DNA of 64,000 nucleotides from SZUA-547 sp963669315 (GTDB taxonomy: Bacteria > Pseudomonadota > Alphaproteobacteria > Rhodobacterales > Rhodobacteraceae), in NCBI GenBank assembly GCA_963669315.1, contig OY770021.1, positions 3,822,458 to 3,886,457 of the forward strand, in the 5' to 3' direction. Numbering within the stretch: position 1 is the stretch's first letter; every line of letters begins with the position of its first letter. Under the pieces are notes generated by a model. That model did not search any database. It was not told where the DNA came from and worked only from the letters and a program-made list of their open reading frames with translations. Both the position numbers and the translations under genes were made by a program. Below are positions 45,458 through 53,189 of the stretch, in pieces.

Positions 45458-46705
45458 TCAGTTGGCCGCCGCGTTTTCGGTTTCCTTGGCCGCGGCCTCT
45501 GCGGCCTCGTAGTCTTCCTGCGAAACCGGTTTGTCAGCAGCCCACCACCCGGAATACTCGGCCCCATTGGCGAACTTCATCACGCCATGGCCGTGGCGTT
45601 TGCCGTCCCGGAATGCGCCCTTGTAGATGTCGCCATTCGGATAGGCGGCCTCGCCATCTCCATCAATCGCGCCATTCTTCCAGGCGCCGGCGTAGCGGAA
45701 CCCGTCGGGGAAGGTCAGTTCACCGTCGCCAGAGGGCTGATCCGCGGTGAATCCGCCGGTGTAGACGGAGCCGTTGGCGTACTCGATCTTGCCCGCGCCT
45801 TCGCGCCGCCCGGCGACCCACAGACCGACATATTTCGACCCGTTCGCGAAGGTCATCGAGCCTTCGCCTTCACGCAGGCCATTGACGAAGCCGCCCTCAT
45901 AGACGGCGCCGTCAGCATAGGCGATCTTACCATTGCCTTCAGGCCGGCTTGAAATGAACCCGCCGGTATAGACTGCGCCGTCGGGATAGCGGGCCACCCC
46001 TTCGCCTTCAAGCGAGCCCTGGGCCCAGTTGCCGACATACTCAACGCCGTTGGCGAATTTCAGCACTCCAGCGCCGTGTTGACGACCCTTGTCGAAAGCG
46101 CCGGTATAGACGTCGCCGTTGGGATAAGTCGCCGTGCCTTCGCCGGTGATCTCTCCGGCGGCCCAGGCGCCGTCATAGGCGAAACCGTCGGTACGGCTGA
46201 GCTTACCTTTGCCCTGACGCAGGCCCGTCTCGAACGCGCCCTCGTAGATCGCGCCGTCCGGATAGGTCTCGACGCCGGCGCCATGAGTTTTGTTCGCAAC
46301 CCAGTCGCCCTTGTAGCTGTAACCGGAGGGGCGGGTCAGAACGCCTTGTCCGTCGAATTGATAATCCTTGAACGCGCCTTCATAGACCGCGCCGTCGGGG
46401 TAAGTGATCATTCCCTGTCCGGTTATCGCGCCATCAATCCAGTCGCCATCATAGACCCGGCCGTCCGCGTAGGTGATCTTACCTTTGCCATGTGGCGCGC
46501 CGTTCTTGAATGCGCCCTCATAGCTGGATCCGTTCGGATACTTGGCGGACCCTTGGCCCTCCATCCGGCCATCGACCCATTCGCCGGTGTACTCGAACCC
46601 GCTTGGCAGTTTGAACGTGCCGCTCGAGCTTTGCTGCGCGATTGCCGAAGAAGTCATCAGCGCGATGCTGGCGGTCAGCGAAATTAAAGTGGTCTTGACG
46701 ATCAT
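45458..46705 (-). CDS. Exported MORN-repeat protein
   Basis: A 415-residue protein with a signal peptide (TTLISLTASIALMTSSAIAQ) and then fifteen complete 23-residue MORN repeats plus a shortened sixteenth, covering about residues 39-390. Each has the form YxGxW/F...GxGxxxYxxG. The sixth-position aromatic alternates between Trp and Phe along the array, with one phase slip near repeats 10-11. The tail (about residue 390 on) is acidic and helical. MORN repeats form an elongated beta-ladder and have been linked to lipid or membrane association; no enzymatic domain is present. It would be secreted to the periplasm or beyond. Confidence 0.92.
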   Translation of the reverse strand: MIVKTTLISLTASIALMTSSAIAQQSSSGTFKLPSGFEYTGEWVDGRMEGQGSAKYPNGSSYEGAFKNGAPHGKGKITYADGRVYDGDWIDGAITGQGMITYPDGAVYEGAFKDYQFDGQGVLTRPSGYSYKGDWVANKTHGAGVETYPDGAIYEGAFETGLRQGKGKLSRTDGFAYDGAWAAGEITGEGTATYPNGDVYTGAFDKGRQHGAGVLKFANGVEYVGNWAQGSLEGEGVARYPDGAVYTGGFISSRPEGNGKIAYADGAVYEGGFVNGLREGEGSMTFANGSKYVGLWVAGRREGAGKIEYANGSVYTGGFTADQPSGDGELTFPDGFRYAGAWKNGAIDGDGEAAYPNGDIYKGAFRDGKRHGHGVMKFANGAEYSGWWAADKPVSQEDYEAAEAAAKETENAAAN

Positions 46706-46927
46706 AACGGTCCTGCTCCCGCGCGCGGCGGTCCTCTACGGCGACCCTGCCGGCGACATGGTTACTCCAACACACACGATCAGAGGCGCACGACATGCGC
46801 GTCTCCGGTCACGCCAAATATGACTAAGACTTCATCAACACACAATAATTAAGGCAAAAAGGCGGATTAATAGCCCAAACGTGTTGCAAAGGACTCATAA
46901 TCCGGCGGGTCGAGAGCTTGTTTTGTC

Positions 46928-46957
46928 TTGAGACGCCCCGCGCGTGGGCGCTATGTG
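46928..46957 (+). promoter_or_regulatory. Possible nadE promoter
   Basis: TTGAGA (46928-46933) and TATGTG (46952-46957) are 18 bases apart, about 32 bases before the nadE start. The -10 is weak. The rest of the 46706-46989 gap contains an A/T-rich stretch near 46820-46880, where the MORN gene promoter should lie. Confidence 0.4.
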
Positions 46958-46989
46958 CAATGCGAACGCCCTAGGGACATCAGAACTCC

Positions 46990-48648
46990 ATGACTGAAAG
47001 CTTGAGGATCGCTGTCGCCCAGCTCAACCCGATCGTGGGCGATCTCGCTGGAAACGCCGCCAAGGCGCTGGAGGCGGCGCAAAAGGGCGCGGAAGCCGGG
47101 GCTGATCTGGTCGTGCTGCCCGAGATGTTCATCACCGGATACCAAATTCAGGATTTGGTGGACAAACCCGCTTTCGCGCGGGACTGCTTTGCGCATATCG
47201 AGCGACTTGCGACGGTCGCGCCCCCCGGCCTGACGCTGTGTATTGGCGGGCCGCTGATTGAGAACGACCTGATCTACAACTGTTATTTCGCGCTTTCAGA
47301 CGGAGAGATCAGGGCGGTTTTCCGCAAGCACAAGCTGCCGAACCACAATGTGTTCGACGAGAAGCGGCTGTATGAGCCTGGCGCGGTAAACGGTCCGATT
47401 CAGATTGGCGGCGCACGCATCGCCTTTCCGATTTGCGAGGATATCTGGCATTCCGATGTCGCCGAGGGAATGGAGGAGAGCGGGGCGGAGATCTTCATCG
47501 TCCCAAATGGCTCTCCCTACGCGCGCGGCAAATACGACGTCCGTCTGAACGTCACCGTCGCCCGCGTGGTCGAGACCGGCCTGCCGCTGATCTACCTAAA
47601 CATGGTGGGCGGGCAAGACGATCAGATTTTCGATGGCGGGTCATTCGCGCTGAACGCCGATCGCTCGCTCGCCTGGCAGGCGCCATTCTTCGAGGACGAC
47701 TTAGCGATTCTGGACTGGCGGCGCGAAAACAACGGCTGGACCTGCGAGTCCGGCGCGACGGCCCTGATTCCCGATGCGTGGGAGCAGGATTATCGCGCTA
47801 TGGTCACCTCCGTTCGCGATTACGCCGGCAAGAACGGGTTCAAATCGGTGGTTCTGGGCCTTTCAGGCGGCGTTGATTCGGCGCTGACCGCCGCCATCGC
47901 CGCTGACGCGGTAGGCTCGGAAAACGTGCATTGCGTCATGCTGCCATCCAAATTCACCAGCCGAGAGAGCCTTGAGGACGCCGAGGCGGTGGCGACCCTG
48001 CTGGGCGCGCCGCTGCGAACGCTGGAGATCAAGGGCGCGGTCGATGCGGTGGGCGAGGGGCTGGCGCCGTTTTTCGAAGGGCTGACCCCCGATTTGACGG
48101 AAGAGAACATGCAGTCGCGTCTGCGGGGCCTCTATCTGATGGCGCTTAGCAACAAGTTTGGCCACATGCTGCTGACCACCGGCAACAAGTCCGAGGTCGC
48201 GGTCGGCTACGCCACGCTCTATGGCGATATGTCCGGCGGCTATAACCCGCTGAAGGACCTCTACAAGACGCGGGTGTTTGAAACCTGCCACTGGCGTAAC
48301 GCCAATCACCGGCCATGGATGAAAGGGCCTGAAGGACGCGTGATCCCCGATCGGGTGATCGAAAAGCCGCCCACGGCCGAGTTGCGCGAAGACCAGAAGG
48401 ACGAGGACTCCCTTCCGCCTTACGGGGTGTTGGATGGCATTCTTGAGATGTTGATCGAACAGGATGCCGCCGTAGCCGATTGCGTCGCTGCAGGCTATGA
48501 GCGAGAGACGGTCAAACACGTTGAGAAATTGCTGTACCTCTCTGAATATAAACGCTTTCAGTCCGCTCCGGGCGCACGTCTGACGACTCGCGCATTCTGG
48601 CTGGACCGGCGCTACCCAATGACAAATCGCTGGCGGGATCCATCGTGA
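46990..48648 (+). CDS. nadE: Glutamine-dependent NAD+ synthase
   Basis: Makes NAD from deamido-NAD, ATP and ammonia released from glutamine. The 552-residue protein has an N-terminal nitrilase-fold glutaminase domain (Glu in VVLPEMFITGYQ, Lys in FRKHKLPNHNVF, Cys in FPICEDIWH) and, from about residue 275, the synthetase domain with the PP-loop LGLSGGVDSALTAAIAADAV and LLTTGNKSEVAVGYATLYGD. The ATG 46990 begins the conserved SLRIAVAQLNPIVGD. The stop overlaps the gltX start (GTGA), so the two are coupled. Confidence 0.97.
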   Translation: MTESLRIAVAQLNPIVGDLAGNAAKALEAAQKGAEAGADLVVLPEMFITGYQIQDLVDKPAFARDCFAHIERLATVAPPGLTLCIGGPLIENDLIYNCYFALSDGEIRAVFRKHKLPNHNVFDEKRLYEPGAVNGPIQIGGARIAFPICEDIWHSDVAEGMEESGAEIFIVPNGSPYARGKYDVRLNVTVARVVETGLPLIYLNMVGGQDDQIFDGGSFALNADRSLAWQAPFFEDDLAILDWRRENNGWTCESGATALIPDAWEQDYRAMVTSVRDYAGKNGFKSVVLGLSGGVDSALTAAIAADAVGSENVHCVMLPSKFTSRESLEDAEAVATLLGAPLRTLEIKGAVDAVGEGLAPFFEGLTPDLTEENMQSRLRGLYLMALSNKFGHMLLTTGNKSEVAVGYATLYGDMSGGYNPLKDLYKTRVFETCHWRNANHRPWMKGPEGRVIPDRVIEKPPTAELREDQKDEDSLPPYGVLDGILEMLIEQDAAVADCVAAGYERETVKHVEKLLYLSEYKRFQSAPGARLTTRAFWLDRRYPMTNRWRDPS

Positions 48649-49958
48649 CCGTAACTCGTTTCGCGCCGTCGCCGACCGGCCTTCTGCATGTCGGCAATAT
48701 CCGTACCGCCGTTTTCAACTGGGCGATCGCCCGTGCAGCGGATGGGACTTTCATCCTGCGCCTCGACGACACCGACCCGGAGCGGTCGAAGCAGGAATAC
48801 GCCGATGCGATCCGGCGCGACCTGGAATGGTTGGGCCTGACCTGGGATCGGGAGGAGAAGCAGTCTGAGCGGCTGGACTTCTACGCCGAGGCCGCGAACA
48901 AGCTGCGGGATGGGGACAGGCTCTATCCCGCCTATGAGACGCCGCAGGAACTGGGCCTTAAACGCAAGGCGCAGCTCGCGACCAGTCGGCCGCCGGTCTA
49001 TGACCGCGCGGCGCGGAATCTGACCGATGACGACCGCACACGGCTGGAGGGCGAGGGCAGGCGGCCCCATTGGCGCTTTCTGCTGGATCGCCAGCGCATC
49101 GAGTGGGCTGATCTTGTGCTTGGCGACCAGTCGATCGACGCCGCCTCTGTATCCGACCCGGTGCTAATCCGCGAAGATGGGCAGGTGCTCTACACCATCG
49201 CGTCCGTGGTCGATGATACGGATATGGAGATCACCCATGTGGTGCGCGGCGCCGATCACGTCACCAACACTGCGACGCAGATTCAGATTTTCGAGGCGCT
49301 TGGCGGCAAAGCGCCCGAATTCGCCCATCATTCATTGCTGACCGGGCCGGGCGGGGAAGGCCTCTCTAAACGTCTTGGCTCGCTTTCGATTTCCCAGCTT
49401 CGCGAGAACGGTGTCGAGCCGCTGGCGGTCGTGGCGATGCTCGCGCGACTGGGGTCGTCGGACCCAATCGAGGTGCGGTCCTCAGTTCAAGACGTTGTCG
49501 AAGACTTCGACATCACCCGATTTGGCGCGGCGCCGACCCGGTTCGACCCGGACGAGTTGAAGCTTCTCAGCACAAAGACGCTGCACGGCTTGAGCTTTGA
49601 TGACGTGAAGAACCGCCTACAACTTACTGATATATCGAAAGATATTCCAGGGGCGCTTTGGGGAGTCGTGGGCGGCAACCTTGAAAAATGGTCGGAATTC
49701 AACGACTGGGTGCGCATTGTCGATGGCGATGTCTCCGAACGGGTCGAGCCCGAAGACGCGGAATTTGTCGCTGAAGCCCTTGCAGCGCTTCCGCCGCGTC
49801 CTTGGGACGAGACAACGTGGAAAAGCTGGACTTCGGACCTTAAGGCGAAGTCCGGCCGCAAGGGAAAGTCTCTGTTCCTGCCGCTGCGCCGCGCATTGAC
49901 CGGGCGCGACCATGGGCCGGAAATGGCGAAACTGATGCCTCTGCTGAAGAAACCCTAA
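48645..49958 (+). CDS. gltX: Glutamate--tRNA ligase
   Basis: Class I synthetase charging tRNA-Glu, 437 residues. RFAPSPTGLLHVGNIRTAVF has the HIGH-type motif (HVGN), RLDDTDPERSKQEYADAI follows, and the KMSKS-type loop is GEGLSKRLGSLSI. The length and the SKRLGS loop point to the shorter of the two GluRS types that many alphaproteobacteria carry; a second copy is likely elsewhere in the genome. The GTG start is coupled to nadE. The C-terminal anticodon domain is divergent. Confidence 0.94.
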   Translation: MTVTRFAPSPTGLLHVGNIRTAVFNWAIARAADGTFILRLDDTDPERSKQEYADAIRRDLEWLGLTWDREEKQSERLDFYAEAANKLRDGDRLYPAYETPQELGLKRKAQLATSRPPVYDRAARNLTDDDRTRLEGEGRRPHWRFLLDRQRIEWADLVLGDQSIDAASVSDPVLIREDGQVLYTIASVVDDTDMEITHVVRGADHVTNTATQIQIFEALGGKAPEFAHHSLLTGPGGEGLSKRLGSLSISQLRENGVEPLAVVAMLARLGSSDPIEVRSSVQDVVEDFDITRFGAAPTRFDPDELKLLSTKTLHGLSFDDVKNRLQLTDISKDIPGALWGVVGGNLEKWSEFNDWVRIVDGDVSERVEPEDAEFVAEALAALPPRPWDETTWKSWTSDLKAKSGRKGKSLFLPLRRALTGRDHGPEMAKLMPLLKKP

Positions 49959-49975
49959 GCTGATCGAGAAGATAA

Positions 49976-49996
49976 GCGCGCCGTCGTTAGGCGCGC
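49976..49996. terminator. Hairpin between convergent gltX and MBL genes
   Basis: GCGCGCC (49976-49982) pairs with GGCGCGC (49990-49996) around a seven-base loop. The T-runs are short on both sides (CCGTTAATC one way, TTATCTTCTC the other), so it is a modest bidirectional terminator. Confidence 0.5.
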
Positions 49997-50012
49997 CCGT
50001 TAATCACGATGC

Positions 50013-51263
50013 TTACTCTTCTTTGGGCCGCAGCGGGAATTTAAAGTCCGTCCCAAACTGCGCGTTAAAATCATCATGGACTTCATCCATCAGCGGCAGC
50101 GTCTCCCACTCATATCCCTGAAGGATCCACTCCGGCGTCTCGTATTTATCACCGCCCGGCGCGGCCTGCTGGCGTTCCGTCACCGAGGGCGGTGGGAAGG
50201 GCTGGGAATTCAGCATCGCGACGCGCGTGCGGATTTCATCCTTGGTGATGTTCCAGACCATGCCGTCAACGGCGAAGTCTACTGGCCCGTCATAGGTTTG
50301 GCGCACAGCTGTCACCACGTCAGGCAGCGTATCGGGATCGTTCTGGAAGTGATAAGCGACCGCCCGCCGGGGGTTGGTCATCGCCATGATCTTGCCGAAG
50401 ACGGGCGCCGTCGTATGGACCAGCGTGCTGACATAGATCGCTTCAGTGGGCTGGAATTTATACCGCGTCACAAAGTCCTCGTTCGGGAGGAAGCTTTCAT
50501 GGATGGCCAGGTCCGCGCCCTGCGCGTGCTCCACCCACCATTGGTTCGCCAGCGTGTCGCCGGAAAACGCAATCTTCATGCCCTTCCATTCCAGGATGAA
50601 GCTGACCGACCCTTCCAGATGAATCGCCGGGATGGTGCGAATGACCACGCCGTCTTCCTCGTAGATGACATTGTTGATCTTCGACCAATCGAATTCATGC
50701 ACTGTCATCGCCAGAGACCGAGTATCCAGTCCGCCCTTACTGGTCTCCAGCATCCAGTTGTAGAATTTCAGAATGCCATCTACCGCGCTTTGCATGCCCC
50801 AGCTTTCAGGCATGCCGCCGCCGCCCGGCCCCCAGATCTCCAGCGGTTTCGAGCGCCCGTTCTGCATGCCGTAGATCCAGAAGGTCGGCAGGTCGCCCAT
50901 ATGGTCAGCGTGCTGATGCGAGATGAAGATCTTGGTCATGTAGTCAAGCGGCATACCCAGCGCATAAAGCGTGGTGAACGAGCCCGTTCCGAGGTCGAAG
51001 ACGAATTTCTCGCCATTGCCGAGTTCGATCAGGAAACAGGCGGCGGCCTGCTTGGTCCGTGGCATCGGCATGCCCGATCCGCAGGCGATCACACGGATTT
51101 CCTCGGCGCCGAGAGGTTCTGTACCGGGATAATAAACCTCTTGATTGGGATAGGGTTCGGTCGGCGACCACCCCTCCTGGACAACGCCTTCGCCAGCGGC
51201 GAGGGCGGAACCCACGATGGTGATCGACGCGGCGGCGCAGACGGCGGCAAGTACTCTTCGCAT
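50013..51263 (-). CDS. Exported metallo-beta-lactamase-fold hydrolase
   Basis: A 416-residue protein with a signal peptide (VLAAVCAAASITIVGSALAA) and a metallo-beta-lactamase fold. Metal ligands are in SHQHADHMGD (H116, H118, D120, H121), FSGDTLANQWW and RRAVAYHFQND. It resembles the RNase-Z-like branch that includes the family annotated as guanitoxin biosynthesis protein GntH (YYPGTEPLGAEEIRVIACGS region), but no other guanitoxin genes are here, so I give only the fold. AGGAG precedes ATG 51263. It follows the small coiled-coil gene by one base. Confidence 0.88.
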   Translation of the reverse strand: MRRVLAAVCAAASITIVGSALAAGEGVVQEGWSPTEPYPNQEVYYPGTEPLGAEEIRVIACGSGMPMPRTKQAAACFLIELGNGEKFVFDLGTGSFTTLYALGMPLDYMTKIFISHQHADHMGDLPTFWIYGMQNGRSKPLEIWGPGGGGMPESWGMQSAVDGILKFYNWMLETSKGGLDTRSLAMTVHEFDWSKINNVIYEEDGVVIRTIPAIHLEGSVSFILEWKGMKIAFSGDTLANQWWVEHAQGADLAIHESFLPNEDFVTRYKFQPTEAIYVSTLVHTTAPVFGKIMAMTNPRRAVAYHFQNDPDTLPDVVTAVRQTYDGPVDFAVDGMVWNITKDEIRTRVAMLNSQPFPPPSVTERQQAAPGGDKYETPEWILQGYEWETLPLMDEVHDDFNAQFGTDFKFPLRPKEE

Positions 51264-51264
51264 T

Positions 51265-51516
51265 CTATGTCTCCTGACTGTTCTTTTTCGCCGATTTGGC
51301 GCGCAATGAATCCCTGAGTTCATCCCTGAGACCGGAAAGGCTGTCTTGAAGGTCGCCCAGATGTCGGTTTTCTTCAATCGTCGCAGCGGACAGACTCGCA
51401 ATCTCGGCCGTCAGCAGTTCGTAATCCCGGCAAATCTCAGCAAATGTCGGGTCGGTCCGCCGCAATGTCTGCAACAACTCGTACTCGCTGGCGAATGTGG
51501 ACTTTAAAGGCGTCAC
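51265..51516 (-). CDS. Small coiled-coil protein
   Basis: An 83-residue, largely helical protein with no hydrophobic segment. The central part (EICRDYELLTAEIASLSAAT) and the following ENRHLGDLQDSLSGLRDELR have heptad-like Leu spacing, and the C terminus is basic (RAKSAKKNS). It starts with GTG and ends one base before the hydrolase gene, so the two are likely translated from one message. I do not recognise the family; the pattern is like small alphaproteobacterial proteins of unknown role. Confidence 0.65.
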   Translation of the reverse strand: MTPLKSTFASEYELLQTLRRTDPTFAEICRDYELLTAEIASLSAATIEENRHLGDLQDSLSGLRDELRDSLRAKSAKKNSQET

Positions 51517-51665
51517 GGCGCATCCGGTATTCGTTTCTATGGCCGAATACTAAAGCGCTTGAGCAGGTGTAGCGCAGTGACAGGGCGTATATCACGGTGT
51601 CGAACCGCGCTTGGCGCTGACTTAACCGTTTCAGATTGTTCAGTTTCATCACATAGTTCGAGGCG

Positions 51666-52967
51666 ATGACAAATTTGGGCGACGGCGATCTGAACTCCGC
51701 ATTGAAGCGGATCATTGAAAGCGACCTTCTCTCAGGGTCGCCGCGCCTTTGCGAGTTCCTCTCCTATGTCGTGGCGGAAGCGCAGGCGGGCCGCGCCGAT
51801 CAAATTCGCGCCAAGACCATCGGCATGGATGTCTATGGGCACGACGCCAATGAAAGCGGCGATCGAGAGAATGTCGTCCGCGTCGACGCCCGCAGGTTGC
51901 GCCGAAAATTGGCGGATTACTATGCCGGATCAGGGGTGAACGATCCGATCCACATCAGCCTGCCAACCGGCGGCTACGCGCCGCGCTTTGAGAGGACCGC
52001 CGAAGCGGTCTCTCGGTCTTTCCTGACCTCGACGCGCGGCAAATGGGTCGCGGCAAGTGCAGGCGCCGTCGTCCTCGCGGCGGCGATCACCGTACAATTT
52101 TGGCCTTCTGCTTCCGACCAGCCGACAGACGGGCGCGGCGCGGCCGACCGTTCCGCCGAACGGCAAGCGCTATTCGACAAATCGCCCGCCGCTCTGCAGG
52201 CCGTCAATCTGGCGGAGCAGGCGCGCGCGATCATTTTTCCCGCCGTCGATGTCGCGCGGCTCGCCGCGGCGCTCCAAATGTTTGAGCAGGCGTCTGAGTT
52301 GGATGCCGGTTATTTCGGCGGATATGCGGGCGCCGCGCAGGTCATGGCGACGCAGGCCGCACTCTCTCCGCCAGGCGACGCGCGGGACGCGTTGATGCAG
52401 CAAGCGCGAGAGCGTGCAAAGCGCGCTGCCGACCTCAACCCGTCGAGCGGTTGGAGCCAGTCTGCGCGCGCCTGGGCGGCGTTTGTCGAGCGCGATTTCG
52501 ACGCGGCGAACAAGTTGTCGATCCGCGCGCGGGAACTCTCGCCGGACGATCCGCATGTTCTGGAGTTCGATTCCCTTATCGCGCTGTTCTCCGGGCGATT
52601 TGAACGCGTTCTTGGGCTGGAGGAAAACGCCTTAGCGCAGCGCCATGACGCAACCCGGTTCATTTTTCGCAACACATTCGCATCCGCGCATTTCCATGTC
52701 GGAGAATATGCAAAAGCTGTCGAACTGTTCGAGAAAGCCTCGGCGGAGGGCGGCCCCGTCAGCCCCATAACCGTAAGCTACCTGATCGCGGCGCAGCAGA
52801 TGTCTGGCGACGAGCAAGCCGCCCGAAAATCGGCGGAAGAGTTTAAATCCGCCTGGCCCGGCGCAAGAGTCGACCTCCTGCTCCTCAGTATTTTCAGCGA
52901 GAAGGCGCTCGCCCGCCAGGTCATCGAGCCAATGCTGCAAGCGGGGTGGACGCCTGCGGATGGGTGA
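51666..52967 (+). CDS. Winged-helix-like / TPR membrane protein
   Basis: A 433-residue protein in three parts. Residues 10-110 (LSGSPRLCEFLSYVVAEAQA, ENVVRVDARRLRRKLADYYA, DPIHISLPTGGYAPRFE) match a widespread N-terminal domain found in predicted regulators and adenylate-cyclase-like proteins, probably DNA-binding. A single membrane helix (GKWVAASAGAVVLAAAITVQ) follows near 125-145. The rest is alpha-helical repeats of TPR type (ALQMFEQASELDAGYFGGYA, KAVELFEKASAEGGP). By layout it is a CadC-like transmembrane regulator sensing something in the periplasm. It is divergent from the coiled-coil/hydrolase pair, which is a possible target. Confidence 0.8.
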   Translation: MTNLGDGDLNSALKRIIESDLLSGSPRLCEFLSYVVAEAQAGRADQIRAKTIGMDVYGHDANESGDRENVVRVDARRLRRKLADYYAGSGVNDPIHISLPTGGYAPRFERTAEAVSRSFLTSTRGKWVAASAGAVVLAAAITVQFWPSASDQPTDGRGAADRSAERQALFDKSPAALQAVNLAEQARAIIFPAVDVARLAAALQMFEQASELDAGYFGGYAGAAQVMATQAALSPPGDARDALMQQARERAKRAADLNPSSGWSQSARAWAAFVERDFDAANKLSIRARELSPDDPHVLEFDSLIALFSGRFERVLGLEENALAQRHDATRFIFRNTFASAHFHVGEYAKAVELFEKASAEGGPVSPITVSYLIAAQQMSGDEQAARKSAEEFKSAWPGARVDLLLLSIFSEKALARQVIEPMLQAGWTPADG

Positions 52968-53022
52968 ACCACACGGTCCACCGCTCGGAATCCGCGAAAC
53001 TCACCGCGCTGCTCAAAAAGCC

Positions 53023-53052
53023 TTGACTTCCCTTGGCGAACAACGCCTTTTT
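53023..53052 (+). promoter_or_regulatory. Probable promoter of the cysS-cimA leader
   Basis: A good -35 hexamer TTGACT (53023-53028) is followed after 17-18 bases by a poor T-rich -10 (CCTTTT/CTTTTT). The predicted transcription start falls at about 53059, the A of the leader-peptide ATG. The same bases include a short GGCG/CGCC hairpin before five T residues, which may instead end the upstream gene's transcript. Confidence 0.4.
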
Positions 53053-53058
53053 GCGCCC

Positions 53059-53103
53059 ATGAACACCGCGCCCGCCATTATTGGGATCTGCATTATCCGC
53101 TGA
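53059..53103 (+). CDS. Leader peptide of the cysS-cimA operon
   Basis: A 14-codon frame encoding MNTAPAIIGICIIR. It contains five Ile codons (ATT, ATT, ATC, ATT, ATC) and one Cys codon (TGC) in a run of eight, followed at once by the stop. The operon downstream encodes cysteinyl-tRNA synthetase and citramalate synthase, the first enzyme of the citramalate route to isoleucine, so the control codons match the products. No ribosome site precedes the ATG, and a promoter is placed for leaderless translation. The stop is 86 bases before the cysS start. Confidence 0.72.
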   Translation: MNTAPAIIGICIIR

Positions 53104-53111
53104 CATAGCGT

Positions 53112-53177
53112 CCGCGGCGTGGTTTCGCCTTTCCTAAATCCTGGAAAACAGCTAGCCCCCGCCGCGGGAAAACCGCG
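53112..53177 (+). promoter_or_regulatory. Putative isoleucine/cysteine attenuator of cysS-cimA
   Basis: CCGCGGCG (53112-53119) is perfectly complementary to CGCCGCGG (53160-53167). The latter can instead form a local hairpin, CGCGG (53163-53167) with CCGCG (53173-53177) around GAAAA, ending 12 bases before the cysS ATG and next to its weak ribosome site. The leader stop codon lies nine bases before the first arm: a ribosome at the stop would cover it and favour the local hairpin, while a ribosome held on the Ile codons would leave it free. No U-tract follows, so translation or Rho is the likely point of control. Confidence 0.6.
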
Positions 53178-53189
53178 AGCTGAGAGCCT

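Noticed and set aside
45196..45750. 184-codon plus-strand frame across the leuA leader and MORN 3' end
   Set aside because: It is antisense to the leader region, a clear terminator and the MORN gene, and has low-complexity Arg/Pro composition.
53036..53052. Intrinsic terminator for the gene ending at 52967
   Set aside because: The stem has only four pairs (GGCG/CGCC). The five T residues are better explained as part of the leader promoter, though a dual role cannot be excluded.
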